From Massilia rubra (GTDB lineage: Bacteria > Pseudomonadota > Gammaproteobacteria > Burkholderiales > Burkholderiaceae_D), in assembly GCF_011682065.1 (NCBI RefSeq), contig NZ_VUYU01000001.1, positions 434,001 to 498,000 on the forward strand: DNA of 64,000 nucleotides. The letters run 5' to 3'. The stretch's first letter is position 1, and each line of letters starts with the position of its first letter. A program made the position numbers and the translations under genes. This document shows positions 8,352 through 17,081 of this stretch, piece after piece. Under the pieces are notes generated by a model. It had not been told where the DNA came from. It did not search any database and worked only from the letters and a program-made list of their open reading frames with translations.

Positions 8352-10055
8352 ATGAAAAAACTTATCCTTCCCGTCCTGCTGATGCTGGCCGGCGCTGCTA
8401 GCGCCGCCGAGCAACCCGCCAATGTGGCGCAACTGAAGCAGATGGCCAAGCGCTACGCGCCGGTCGAGCTGCGCGCCGATACGTCGGCCCTGTCCAAGGG
8501 CGACAAGGCCGCCATCGTCAAGCTGATCGAAGCGGCCAGAATCATCGATACCTTGCAGCTGCGCCAGCGCTGGGCGCATAACGAAGCCCTGTGGAGCGCG
8601 CTCAAAAAAGACAAAACCGCCCTCGGCAAGGCCCGGCTGGACTATTTTTGGCTGAACAAAGGCCCGTGGTCCATCCTCGACGGTAACCAGTCCTTCATGC
8701 CCGCCACCTATGCCGGCATCACGATCCCGTCCAAGAAACCGGAAGGCGCCAATTTCTACCCCGAAGGCGCCACCAAGGCCGCGCTCGAAGCATGGATGAA
8801 CGCGCTCGCCCCGAAAGACAAGGAACAGGCGCAGTGGTTCTTCACCACCATCCGCAACGGCGCCGAGGGGGCATTCAAGACGGTGCCGTATGCCGAGGAG
8901 TACAAGGCCGAGCTCGGGAAGCTGGCGACCTTGCTGCGCGAAGCGGCGGCATCCACCGATAACGCCTCGCTCAAGAAATTCCTGACCCTGCGCGCCGATG
9001 CGTTTTTATCGAACGATTACCTGGCGTCCGATTTTGCGTGGATGGACCTCGATGCGCCGGTCGACATCACCATCGGCCCCTACGAAACGTATAACGATGA
9101 ACTGTTCGGCTACAAGGCGGCGTTCGAGGCGTATGTGAATATCCGCGACGAGAAAGAAACCCGCAAGCTCGATTTCTTCAGCAAGCACATGCAGGAACTG
9201 GAGGACAACCTCCCGCTCGACAAGCAGTACCGCAATCCCAAGGTCGGTGCGCTGGCGCCGATGGTGGTGGTGAACCAGGTGTATGGCGCCGGCGACGGCA
9301 ATATGGGTGTGCAGACGGCCGCGTATAACCTGCCGAACGACGAACGCATCATCAGCGAGCGCGGTTCCAAGCGCGTGATGCTGAAAAATATCCAGGAAGC
9401 GAAGTTCAAGTCGACCTTGACGCCGATTACCAAACTGGTACTGCGCCCGGAGGCGCAAGAGGATCTCGATTTCGATTCCTTTTTCACGCATATCCTGGCG
9501 CACGAAATCACGCACGGGCTGGGACCGCACGCCACCACGCAAGACGGCAAGCCATCGACCCCGCGCCAGGATCTGAAAGACGCCTATTCGACCATCGAGG
9601 AAGCCAAGGCCGACATGGCCGGCCTGTGGGCGCTGGCGTACATGATGGACAAGGGCCAGCTGAAAGACACGCTGGGGCAGGGCGCGCTGGCCGAGCGCAA
9701 GCTGTATAACACCTTCCTGGCGTCGGCCTTTCGCACGCTGCATTTCGGGCTGACCGATTCGCATGCGCGCGGCATGGCGATCCAGCTCAATTACCTGCTC
9801 GATCAAGGCGGCTTCGTGTCGCACGGCGACGGCACGTTTTCGGTCGATTTCAAGAAGATCAAGCAGGCGGTGATCGACTTGAACCGCGAGTTTTTGACCA
9901 TCGAGGCGACCGGCGATTATGCCCGCGCCAAGGAGATGATGAGCAAGTACGTGGTCATCCGGCCGGACGTGCAGAAAGCGCTCGACAAGATGAAAGCGGT
10001 GCCGAACGATATTCGTCCCGCCTTCACCACGGCGGCGACGCTGCTTGGACGATAA
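8352..10055 (+). CDS. Secreted zinc metallopeptidase, dipeptidyl-peptidase III (M49)-like
   Basis: The 567-residue protein has a clear signal peptide (cleavage expected after GAASA, residue 18). A zinc site is formed by HEITH at 384-388 and EEAKAD at 416-421. This order, with the second glutamate pair about 30 residues after the HExxH-type motif, resembles the M49/DPP III group, although M49 proper has HExxxH, so the assignment is to relatives rather than to DPP III itself. The predicted role is periplasmic or extracellular peptide cleavage. Transcription is divergent from the XapX operon; a hypothetical gene follows after three bases. Confidence 0.8.
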   Translation: MKKLILPVLLMLAGAASAAEQPANVAQLKQMAKRYAPVELRADTSALSKGDKAAIVKLIEAARIIDTLQLRQRWAHNEALWSALKKDKTALGKARLDYFWLNKGPWSILDGNQSFMPATYAGITIPSKKPEGANFYPEGATKAALEAWMNALAPKDKEQAQWFFTTIRNGAEGAFKTVPYAEEYKAELGKLATLLREAAASTDNASLKKFLTLRADAFLSNDYLASDFAWMDLDAPVDITIGPYETYNDELFGYKAAFEAYVNIRDEKETRKLDFFSKHMQELEDNLPLDKQYRNPKVGALAPMVVVNQVYGAGDGNMGVQTAAYNLPNDERIISERGSKRVMLKNIQEAKFKSTLTPITKLVLRPEAQEDLDFDSFFTHILAHEITHGLGPHATTQDGKPSTPRQDLKDAYSTIEEAKADMAGLWALAYMMDKGQLKDTLGQGALAERKLYNTFLASAFRTLHFGLTDSHARGMAIQLNYLLDQGGFVSHGDGTFSVDFKKIKQAVIDLNREFLTIEATGDYARAKEMMSKYVVIRPDVQKALDKMKAVPNDIRPAFTTAATLLGR

Positions 10056-10058
10056 GGC

Positions 10059-10727
10059 ATGAACAGGTCAGTCTATCCAATGGCATATTGGACTTACGAG
10101 TTCGTGCCGTTTGACTCTCCACGGAGTGGCGACTGGGTGGCCGATTTCCGGCAGTTCCTTGGCCAGCTCGATTCGTGCATCGCCTTGTTGAGCGAGAGAG
10201 AACTGTTCATCCCGTCGCAGATACAGTGCCTGAACTGGGGTGCCAGCGGGCCGGGGAGCCGGCATCATGAGGAATTCGTCGATATTGCCTACACGCCGGG
10301 GACGCGCTTCGATCAATTGGTGCTGGAGGAAGTCAAGCGCCAGCAGCATTTGCGGGACGACCTATTCCCCTCGATGATCATCATTAACGGGCGTACGCGA
10401 TTGGTCGGTGACAAGGGGAAATTATCAACCTACGACAGATTGCTCAGCATCCACGTGCATTTCAGTTGCAGGGATTTTGAGATATTTCCGCATAGCGATG
10501 CATGGCTGCCCTTTTCTTTCGACGCGAGAACGCCGACCGAGGCGTACGAGGTCAACGCCGCCCGGCTGAACGCGGCCATCGACGACCTTGAGCGGTTCTG
10601 CACGCGCGAAGACACCGACGGCCAGCACTGCCGCTACTGTTTGATGGAGGGAGGCCGGCTCGACAATTACAGGGTCGAGGGCTTGCCGGTAGGGGTCGAT
10701 CCCGCTCTCTGGTGGGACGGTCGCTAG
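10059..10727 (+). CDS. Hypothetical protein
   Basis: The 222-residue soluble protein is not recognised. It is rich in aromatic and charged residues and has a Cys pair near the C-terminus (QHCRYCLMEGG). It begins three bases after the peptidase stop with only AAGG nearby; an ATG seven codons later, before A-Y-W-T-Y-E-F, is an equally plausible start. Base composition is lower in GC than its neighbours, and there is no signal peptide or membrane segment. It ends before a terminator-like hairpin. It may be co-transcribed with the peptidase gene. Confidence 0.6.
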   Translation: MNRSVYPMAYWTYEFVPFDSPRSGDWVADFRQFLGQLDSCIALLSERELFIPSQIQCLNWGASGPGSRHHEEFVDIAYTPGTRFDQLVLEEVKRQQHLRDDLFPSMIIINGRTRLVGDKGKLSTYDRLLSIHVHFSCRDFEIFPHSDAWLPFSFDARTPTEAYEVNAARLNAAIDDLERFCTREDTDGQHCRYCLMEGGRLDNYRVEGLPVGVDPALWWDGR

Positions 10728-10790
10728 CGGGGAGGTTGTTCAATTCACCCGTGCATGAATGAAACGCCAATCATGGTGTTGTGTACAGAC

Positions 10791-10820
10791 AGGAAAACCA
10801 CGCATTCGCGGGGTTTTCCT
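10791..10820 (+). terminator. Hairpin with terminator character
   Basis: AGGAAAACC pairs with GGTTTTCCT around an inner CGC/GCG stem and an ATTC loop, with one A/G mismatch. It follows the hypothetical gene and precedes the chemoreceptor promoter. The T-run is inside the stem, so termination strength is uncertain. Confidence 0.5.
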
Positions 10821-10902
10821 TGTCCTGACGATGATTTGTCCGAACATTCGCTCGGTTTTTACCGCAGGCCACTGTGCGCCCCCACGCGCGTGCTAGAGTT
10901 TA

Positions 10903-10931
10903 TTGATGTTGCCATATGGCACTTATATAAC
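10903..10931 (+). promoter_or_regulatory. Sigma70-type promoter for the chemoreceptor gene
   Basis: TTGATG and TATAAC are separated by exactly 17 bases, 15 bases before the chosen ATG of the chemoreceptor. The -10 end is close to the start codon, so the leader would be short. No sigma28 (FliA) consensus was seen upstream. Confidence 0.5.
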
Positions 10932-10946
10932 TTTCGCGAGCGAGAC

Positions 10947-12683
10947 ATGAATACTTCTGGAATGAGCATCGGACGCCGCCTGGCGGTGGGCTTCGGCGGC
11001 GTTTTTTTGCTGATCGTGGTGCTGTCGGCAATGGCGATTTCGCGCGTGGGCAGCATCGAAGCGAGCCTGAATCAAATTAACAAGGTCAATAACGTCAAGC
11101 AGCGCTATGCGATCAATTTTCGCGGCAGCGTGCACGACCGTGCCATTGCGCTGCGCGACGTGGTGCTGGCCGCCGACGCCGCTGGCGCCCAGCCGAACCT
11201 GGACCTGATCAAGCAACTGGCCGACAACTATGCGCGCTCGGCCGCGCCGCTCGACGCGCTGGTCGAGAGCCCGAGTGCGACCGCCGAGGAAAAGAGCGCG
11301 CTGGCCGGCATCAAGGACAGCGAACGCAAGACCATGCCGCTGATCGCCAATGTGATCGCGCTGCGCCTGGCCGACAAGCTGCCCGAGGCCCACGCCCTGC
11401 TGGCGCAGCAGGCGGCCCCGGCTTTTGTAGGCTGGCTGGCCAGCATCAACCGCCTGATCGACCTGGAAGAAAAAATGACCGGGGTGCAGGCCGACAACGC
11501 GTCGACCCTGGCCAGTTCCTTCCTGCTGTGGATGACGGTGCTATGCACGATTGCGGTGGCGGTCGGCTCGATGGCGGCTTGGTATATCAGCCGCGGCCTG
11601 CTGCGCCAGCTTGGCGGCCAGCCCGATTACGCGGCCAATGTGGTGGCAAGCATTGCCGCCGGTAACCTGGCGGTCCAGATCGACACCGTCAACGGCGACA
11701 ACAGCAGCTTGCTGTTCGCCATGAAAGGCATGCGCGACAGCCTGGTGGCCATCGTGGCCCAAGTGCGGGCCGGCACGGCCACCATCACGACCGCCTCGTC
11801 TGAAATTGCGGCCGGCAACCTGGACTTGTCGGCCCGCACCGAAAGCCAGGCCGGTACGCTGGAAGAAACCGCCTCGTCGATGGAAGAGCTGACCAGCACC
11901 GTGCGCCAGAATGCCGACAACGCGCGCCAGGCCAATGTGCTGGCGCTGTCGGCCTCGGAGGTGGCGGTCAAGGGTGGCGCAGTGGTCTCGCAAGTGGTCG
12001 ATACGATGGCGTCGATCAATGAATCGTCGAAAAAGATCGTCGACATCATTGGCGTCATCGACAGTATTGCTTTCCAGACCAATATTCTGGCCTTGAACGC
12101 GGCCGTGGAAGCGGCCCGTGCCGGCGAGCAGGGCCGCGGTTTTGCGGTGGTGGCGTCGGAAGTGCGCAACCTTGCCCAGCGCTCGGCGGCGGCGGCGCAA
12201 GAAATCAAGACCCTGATCGGCAATTCGGTCGAGCGGGTCGACGCCGGCGCGCGCCTGGTGGACCAGGCCGGCAGCACGATGCAGGAGATCGTCTCCAGCG
12301 TGAAACGGGTGACCGACATCATGGCCGAAATCAGCCTGGCCAGCCAGGAACAGACGGCCGGCATCGAACAGGTGAACCTGGCGATCGGGCAGATGGACCA
12401 GGCGACCCAGCAGAACGCGGCGCTGGTCGAGCAGGCGGCGGCGGCGGCCTCATCGCTCAATGACGAGGCGGCCTCGCTGACCGAGGTGGTGGGCGTGTTC
12501 GTGCTGGCCGACGGCGCCGAACGCGCCGTAGCGCCGGCGCGCGTGGCGCCCAGGCCGGCCGCGTCGAAGCCGGCCGCCTCCAAGGCGGCCGCCAAGGGCA
12601 GGGCGCTGGCGCGCGTACCAGCCGCGCCGCAACGCAAGATTGCCACTGAGAATACTGTTGCTGACGAGTGGGAAACGTTCTGA
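10947..12683 (+). CDS. Methyl-accepting chemotaxis protein
   Basis: The 578-residue chemoreceptor has a first membrane helix at about 11-31, a periplasmic four-helix-type sensor of about 150 residues, a second helix near 190-210, a HAMP-like linker and a long coiled coil. The hairpin tip holds the conserved [18 protein letters not shown]. The C-terminus is an Ala/Pro/Lys-rich linker ending D-E-W-E-T-F, matching the W-x-x-F pentapeptide that tethers CheR/CheB in other receptors. The start is the ATG directly before the first helix; upstream in-frame sequence overlaps the promoter and terminator. Confidence 0.95.
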   Translation: MNTSGMSIGRRLAVGFGGVFLLIVVLSAMAISRVGSIEASLNQINKVNNVKQRYAINFRGSVHDRAIALRDVVLAADAAGAQPNLDLIKQLADNYARSAAPLDALVESPSATAEEKSALAGIKDSERKTMPLIANVIALRLADKLPEAHALLAQQAAPAFVGWLASINRLIDLEEKMTGVQADNASTLASSFLLWMTVLCTIAVAVGSMAAWYISRGLLRQLGGQPDYAANVVASIAAGNLAVQIDTVNGDNSSLLFAMKGMRDSLVAIVAQVRAGTATITTASSEIAAGNLDLSARTESQAGTLEETASSMEELTSTVRQNADNARQANVLALSASEVAVKGGAVVSQVVDTMASINESSKKIVDIIGVIDSIAFQTNILALNAAVEAARAGEQGRGFAVVASEVRNLAQRSAAAAQEIKTLIGNSVERVDAGARLVDQAGSTMQEIVSSVKRVTDIMAEISLASQEQTAGIEQVNLAIGQMDQATQQNAALVEQAAAAASSLNDEAASLTEVVGVFVLADGAERAVAPARVAPRPAASKPAASKAAAKGRALARVPAAPQRKIATENTVADEWETF

Positions 12684-12764
12684 TTGTTTGCGCCAGCGCT
12701 AGCTTGACATAGCGCCATGTTGAGAATTTTCCACAAGGAAAGATATTTTTCCCAAAGCGTTCCA

Positions 12765-12802
12765 GAGGTCTATATTATTGCTCTTAGGCACTTATAGACC
12801 TC
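12765..12802. promoter_or_regulatory. Perfect 10-bp inverted repeat before the ribosome binding site
   Basis: GAGGTCTATA is repeated inverted as TATAGACCTC with 18 bases between. The right arm ends two bases before the GAGGA ribosome binding site of the first HExxH protein gene. It could be an operator, or an RNA stem-loop next to the RBS; the sequence alone does not decide. Confidence 0.6.
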
Positions 12803-12815
12803 CTGAGGAAACGCC

Positions 12816-13517
12816 ATGTTCAAGCACCTTTTGACCGCACTGCTCGCCGGTCTCACCCTGATTCCCGCTGCTGCCGCCTCCGGCGCCGCCCTGACCGAGC
12901 TGGAAACGCGCTGGCTGAATGCCGCCGCTCCCGTGTTGGCGTATTCGCAACGTATCAACTTGCCAATTGATATCACCGTGCAACCGAAAGCCCGTCCCGG
13001 CGATGTGCCGCTGGCGATGGGTTTTGTCGACGGCCGCTGCAAGCTGGTGCTGTCGCTGCGCGGCAACCCGGCTGCCGAAAACATTCTCAACACGGTGCCG
13101 CAAGCCGAGCGTGCGTTGCTGATCGAAACCATGGCGGCCCACGAGATCGGCCATTGCTGGCGTTACGTGCAGGGCGTGTGGCATGCCCTGCCGGCCGGCT
13201 TCGTCGAAACCGGTGACGAACAGGCGCAGGACACGAGCTTGCTGGCCGAATCGAAAGCCATGCGCGAGATGCGGCGTGAAGAAGGTTTTGCCGACCTGGT
13301 CGCGCTGTCGTGGGTCCAGCGCCAGCATCCGGCCGAGTATGGCCGCGTGTACGCCTGGCTGTCGACCCTGCGCGACGCGGTGCCGGCCGAACGCAGCGGC
13401 CACGATACGCGCACCTGGGTGCGCCTGGCGAAGAATGCCGACGGCTTCGGCCGTGGCGCCACCCCGTTCGATGATGCCGTGACCATGTGGCAAGCCGGAT
13501 TGCTCAACGATGAATAA
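12816..13517 (+). CDS. Secreted HExxH metallopeptidase-like protein, first of a tandem pair
   Basis: The 233-residue protein has a signal peptide (cleavage near AAAASG, residue 22). A zinc-binding HEIGH lies at 109-113 and EExxAD at 155-160, the third ligand region of gluzincin-like peptidases. No known peptidase family is recognised beyond this. It shares the spacing of P-I-D/E, G-R-C, HEV/IGHC and EExxAD with the next gene, so the two are paralogues. The ribosome binding site GAGGA is well placed. Its last eight bases overlap the next gene, indicating coupling. Confidence 0.8.
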   Translation: MFKHLLTALLAGLTLIPAAAASGAALTELETRWLNAAAPVLAYSQRINLPIDITVQPKARPGDVPLAMGFVDGRCKLVLSLRGNPAAENILNTVPQAERALLIETMAAHEIGHCWRYVQGVWHALPAGFVETGDEQAQDTSLLAESKAMREMRREEGFADLVALSWVQRQHPAEYGRVYAWLSTLRDAVPAERSGHDTRTWVRLAKNADGFGRGATPFDDAVTMWQAGLLNDE

Positions 13518-14157
13518 GCTCTGCGCCGCCGTGTTGCTGGCGCTGGCCGGCCCGGCGGCGTGGGCCGCGCCGGCCACCGAAGCCCAGTGGATCGCCGCCG
13601 CCACGCAAGCGGTCGCCTACGGCCGTGCGCAGGGCATGCCGATCGAGCTGGAAATAGTTGACGGCAACGGTTTGCCGGGCCACACGCCGGTCGGGCTGGC
13701 CAGCGAAAACGGCCGCTGCACGTTGATCGTTTCGGCCAGCAACAATCCAACCGCCGACAAGCTCAGCGCGATGATCGCCCCCGACTTGCTCGACACCTTT
13801 CTGGCGGGCGCGGCGATGCATGAAGTCGGTCACTGCCACCGCCGCCTGAACGGCTTTCCCCATAACGAAAAACTGCTGCCCGTGGTCGCCTGGATCGGAC
13901 CCGTGCGCGACTGGTTCGCGCGCCGCATCCGTACCGAGGAAGCCTACGCCGACATGACCGCCGTGGCCTGGATCGCGCGCTATCACCCCGAGCGGTATAC
14001 CGCGCTGGTCAATGAAATGCTGCGCGTGCGCACCCGTTTCCGCGAGCCCAAGCACGACACGGTCGCCCTGCTCGAACGCGCCATCGCCGAGGGGCCGCAA
14101 GATGCCAACGAGAATCTTTTTGCCCAGGTCGATGAGCGATTAAACAGATATCGATAG
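13510..14157 (+). CDS. Secreted HExxH metallopeptidase-like protein, second of the pair
   Basis: The 215-residue protein has a short signal peptide (cleavage near AAWAAP). It carries HEVGH at 104-108 followed by CHRR, and EEAYAD at 143-148. The zinc-ligand spacing is 39 residues, against 46 in its upstream paralogue. Shared features include N-G-R-C-T-L-I-V-S, matching D-G-R-C-K-L-V-L-S. Translation probably re-initiates from the overlap with the first gene. Predicted location is periplasm or outside. Substrate is unknown; one member could be a partner or regulator of the other. Confidence 0.8.
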   Translation: MNKLCAAVLLALAGPAAWAAPATEAQWIAAATQAVAYGRAQGMPIELEIVDGNGLPGHTPVGLASENGRCTLIVSASNNPTADKLSAMIAPDLLDTFLAGAAMHEVGHCHRRLNGFPHNEKLLPVVAWIGPVRDWFARRIRTEEAYADMTAVAWIARYHPERYTALVNEMLRVRTRFREPKHDTVALLERAIAEGPQDANENLFAQVDERLNRYR

Positions 14158-14253
14158 TCCTTTTACGCCCGTATGTACGTTGTCGCACAGATGTTGCGAG
14201 TGGTTAGGATGTTAAATCCGTCTACCAACAACCATACATTTAAAGGGACCACC

Positions 14254-15252
14254 ATGAAACCTATCGTCGCCACATTGCTTGCCACCGCCCTCAGCGCCGC
14301 TTTCGCCAGCGCCTATGCCGCCGAGACGACCACCAAGACCGATACCGCGACTTACCGCACGATGACGCAAAAGGCCGACGCCGACTACAAGCTCGCCTCC
14401 GCCCAGTGCAAGGACATGAGCGGCAACGCCCGCAACCTGTGCATGGAAGAAGCCAAGGTCACGCGCGCGCGCGCCGACCTGGCCGCCCTGACCGATTACA
14501 ACAACACCCTCAAAGGCCGCAGCAAGGCCCGCACCGAACTGGCCAATGCCGATTACTCGCTGGCCAAGGTCAAATGCGCCGACACCAGCGGCGCCGAAAA
14601 AGACAGCTGCATGAGCAATGCGCGCGCGGTCCACACGGCGGCGCTGGCCGACGTCAAGGCGGACCGCAACATCCAGGTCGCCAGCACCGACACCATGAGC
14701 CCGGTTACCCGCACCACCACCACCGACGCCACCAAAGCGGCCGCCGTGGACAAATGCGCCCAGGTAGCGGGCAGCCCGAACACCGGCTGCCTGGTCGATA
14801 ACAACAACCGCAGCGCGACCACCGCCGGCGCTGTTGCCAACCGCACCGAGATGGCTGCCGACACGGCCGGCCAGCGCACCGCCGACGCGGTCGGCGACGC
14901 CGCCAAAAAAACCCGTGCCGCCGGCGCCACCATGGCTGCCAAAACCGAACGCGCGATCGACAGCATGGCCGACAAAACCGAGCGCGCCGCCGACGCCATG
15001 GCGCCCAAGATGGACCGCGCCGCCGAAAAAACCGGTGCTGTCGTGGCCGACTCCGTGATCACTACCAAAGTCAAAGCCGACATCTTCAAGGAACCGGAAC
15101 TGAAATCGATGGCCATCCACGTGGAAACCGAAAAAGGCGTGGTCATGCTGAGCGGCTTCGTCGATTCCAAGGCCGATGCCGAGAAAGCCGTGCGCCTGGC
15201 CAAGAGCGTCGATGGCGTGACCTCGGTCAAGAGCGCGATCAAGGTCAAGTAA
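14254..15252 (+). CDS. BON-domain periplasmic protein with alanine-rich helical region
   Basis: The 332-residue protein has a signal peptide ending SAYAAE. Its N-terminal half contains two Cys-containing helical repeats (A-D-Y-K-L-A-S-A-Q-C and A-D-Y-S-L-A-K-V-K-C). A long Ala/Lys/Thr-rich amphipathic stretch (KTERA repeated) comes next. The C-terminal 70 residues form a BON domain (ITTKVKADI, then VVMLSGFVDS and VTSVKSAIKVK), found in OsmY-like proteins that bind envelope components during osmotic stress. The ATG next to the signal peptide was preferred over an in-frame start 27 codons upstream. It may be a stress-induced envelope protein. Confidence 0.85.
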   Translation: MKPIVATLLATALSAAFASAYAAETTTKTDTATYRTMTQKADADYKLASAQCKDMSGNARNLCMEEAKVTRARADLAALTDYNNTLKGRSKARTELANADYSLAKVKCADTSGAEKDSCMSNARAVHTAALADVKADRNIQVASTDTMSPVTRTTTTDATKAAAVDKCAQVAGSPNTGCLVDNNNRSATTAGAVANRTEMAADTAGQRTADAVGDAAKKTRAAGATMAAKTERAIDSMADKTERAADAMAPKMDRAAEKTGAVVADSVITTKVKADIFKEPELKSMAIHVETEKGVVMLSGFVDSKADAEKAVRLAKSVDGVTSVKSAIKVK

Positions 15253-15401
15253 GCCGAGCGCTACCGGGGCCGGACCCGCGCACAGCGGGCCGGCCGGCAG
15301 AAAACAGCGGCCCCGTGCGGTGCGACAATGCGATTCTGTTGCATTGCTGCACTGTGCGGGGCTTTGTTGCTGCAATCCATCGCGGCGCCCCCGCCCCACT
15401 G

Positions 15402-15407
15402 TATAAT
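15402..15407 (+). promoter_or_regulatory. Consensus -10 element directly before the HDOD gene
   Basis: A perfect TATAAT ends six bases before the GTG start. No good -35 hexamer is visible at 16-18 bases. If used, the transcript would begin at or next to the start codon, that is, be leaderless. Confidence 0.4.
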
Positions 15408-15413
15408 TTTCCT

Positions 15414-16253
15414 GTGAACAGACTAGAAGCCTTTGGATATATTGCCGCGCAAGCCGCACGCGGGGAGATTACCCTCCCGACCAGCGTGAACGCCGCCTTG
15501 CGCCTGCAACTTGCACTCGACAATCCCGATTGTCATATTGAAGACGCCATCAAGCTGGTGCTGGGCGAGCCGCAACTGGCCGCGCGCACCGTCGCGCTGG
15601 CTAACTCGGCCGCTTTCAACCGCAATGGCGACACCCCGATCACGAATGTGCGCGCGGCCGTCATGCGGGTCGGTTACCGCAGCTTGCAGACCCTGGTGGC
15701 CAGCCTTGTGGTGCGCCAGTTCGGCAGCCGCATCGTCGACCCGGGGTTGCGCGCCAAGGCCGAGCAGCTGTGGGAACACACCGCCCATGTGGCGGCGCTG
15801 GCCCAGGTGCTGGCGCGCCGCGTGACGTTCGTCAATCCCGATACGGCCATGTTCGCCGCCATCGTGCACGAGGTGGGCGGGTTTTACCTGCTCTCGCGCG
15901 CCGATGAATTTCCGGGCCTGCTCGACGACGATCCCGAAAAATGGGCCGAGTTGTGCGAGGAAGTCGTCAGCCGCGAAGTGCTGAAAAAACTGGCGATTCC
16001 CGAGACCGTCACCCAGGCCATCCTGGCCCTGCGCGATGGCTGGCTGACCATGCCGCCGAGCACCTTGCTCGACACCTTGTTGCTGGCCAATCAGTTCGCA
16101 CCGGTCCGCTCGCCGCTCGGTGTGCCGGAAGAGCCCTTGCCCGAGCACGCCGATTCGGTGCTCGACTTCGTCATCGACAACGATACCCTGCAATCGATCC
16201 TTGACGAGTCGGCCGACGAAGTCAAGTCGATGAGCGCCGCGCTGCTGGTGTAA
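15414..16253 (+). CDS. HDOD-domain protein
   Basis: The 279-residue protein is an HDOD output/signalling domain: LPTSVNAALRLQLALDNPDC, then V-L-G-E-P-Q-L-A-A-R-T-V-A-L-A-N-S-A-A-F and A-A-V-M-R-V-G-Y-R-S-L, then AIVHEVGGFYLL. HDOD proteins lack the full metal site of HD phosphohydrolases and usually regulate signalling or motility. GTG was chosen because it begins N-R-L-E-A-F just before the conserved domain; no Shine-Dalgarno sequence is present. An ATG 33 codons upstream adds non-conserved sequence. It stands alone downstream of the BON gene. Confidence 0.85.
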   Translation: MNRLEAFGYIAAQAARGEITLPTSVNAALRLQLALDNPDCHIEDAIKLVLGEPQLAARTVALANSAAFNRNGDTPITNVRAAVMRVGYRSLQTLVASLVVRQFGSRIVDPGLRAKAEQLWEHTAHVAALAQVLARRVTFVNPDTAMFAAIVHEVGGFYLLSRADEFPGLLDDDPEKWAELCEEVVSREVLKKLAIPETVTQAILALRDGWLTMPPSTLLDTLLLANQFAPVRSPLGVPEEPLPEHADSVLDFVIDNDTLQSILDESADEVKSMSAALLV

Positions 16254-16355
16254 GGCACTCCTTCTTTTTTCTCTTCTTCTTCGATCGGCGGAACCAAAGC
16301 GCGTTCGCAGCTTCTAACCCCAGGCAGGGACAGGGGTCCCATGTCGGGGGGAGCG

Positions 16356-16922
16356 ATGAGGCGCATTGCGCATGCGTGGTTGGCTGTTGCCGGTCCCGGG
16401 CCGCTGGCCCTGCTGCGCCCGATGATCGCGTGCGCCACCTTGCTCTTTCTCCTGCTGTGGACGCCGTCCGCCGCCGCCCTGGCCCCGGTAACCCTGCTCA
16501 CGGTCGATGGCGCCATCGGCCCGGCCAGCGCCGATTATCTCGCGCGCGGCATCGCGCGCGCCGCGCAAGACGGCCACCAGCTGGTGATCATCGAACTCGA
16601 TACGCCGGGCGGGCTGGACACGTCGATGCGCACCGTCGTCAAGGCCATCCTGGGCTCGCCCGTGCCGGTGGCGGTGTACGTGGCGCCGCCGGGCGCGCGC
16701 GCGGCCAGCGCCGGCACCTTCATCCTGATGGCCAGCCACATCGCCGCCATGGCGCCCGGCACCAACCTGGGCGCGGCCACCCCGGTGCAACTGGGCGGGC
16801 CCGGGGGCGCGGACGCCGACCCCGATGCGCCGCCCGACAGCGCTCCCGATCCGGGCAGGGCAGGGCGCAAACAGCGCGAGCGCACCAACGATCCGCGCGA
16901 GCGTCTCAACATCGATATCTAA
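16356..16922 (+). pseudogene. Truncated nfeD (ClpP-class membrane protease), N-terminal part fused to slipin sequence
   Basis: The first about 175 codons encode a signal/anchor and the ClpP-like NfeD domain: VTLLTVDGAIGPASADYL, IIELDTPGGLDTSMR and the catalytic Ser region ARAASAGTFIL, then the A-P-G-T-N-L-G-A-A-T-P-V motif. After the acidic/proline linker the rest of NfeD (membrane helices and OB domain) is missing. The final residues RERLNIDI instead match the middle of a slipin/stomatin protein. The frame then hits TAA within the left end of an inserted element. The sequence GCGCGAGCG occurs on both sides of the presumed junction. GGGGGAG precedes the ATG. Confidence 0.8.
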
Positions 16923-17080
16923 GTAAGTGCGCATAAATTCTTGTGATTTCTAGCTTCCATAAGCGGCGCCTTGCTGTGTTGCCCACCGCTAGCAGTGCTC
17001 GCACTGCGTCGCGGCGTGCGCCTTGCAAGGCATCCGCTTCTGTTCGCTATAAATCACAATAATTTCTGCACACTTACTTA
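16920..17080. mobile_element. Miniature inverted-repeat element (MITE-like), TA-flanked
   Basis: A 157-bp core is bounded by 33-base terminal inverted repeats that match at 29 positions (left end AGTAAGTGCGCATAAATT, right end the complement of AGTAAGTGTGCAGAAATT). Each end is flanked by TA, consistent with a TA target duplication as in IS630/Tc1-mariner type transposition. No ORF of note lies inside. It interrupts the slipin remnant between the codons for LNIDI and QVLD. Only one copy was seen in this window. Confidence 0.8.
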
Positions 17081-17081
17081 G

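Noticed and set aside
16954-17046. A coding gene (transposase) inside the small inverted-repeat element
   Set aside because: The interior is under 100 bases and has no meaningful frame, so the element can only be non-autonomous.
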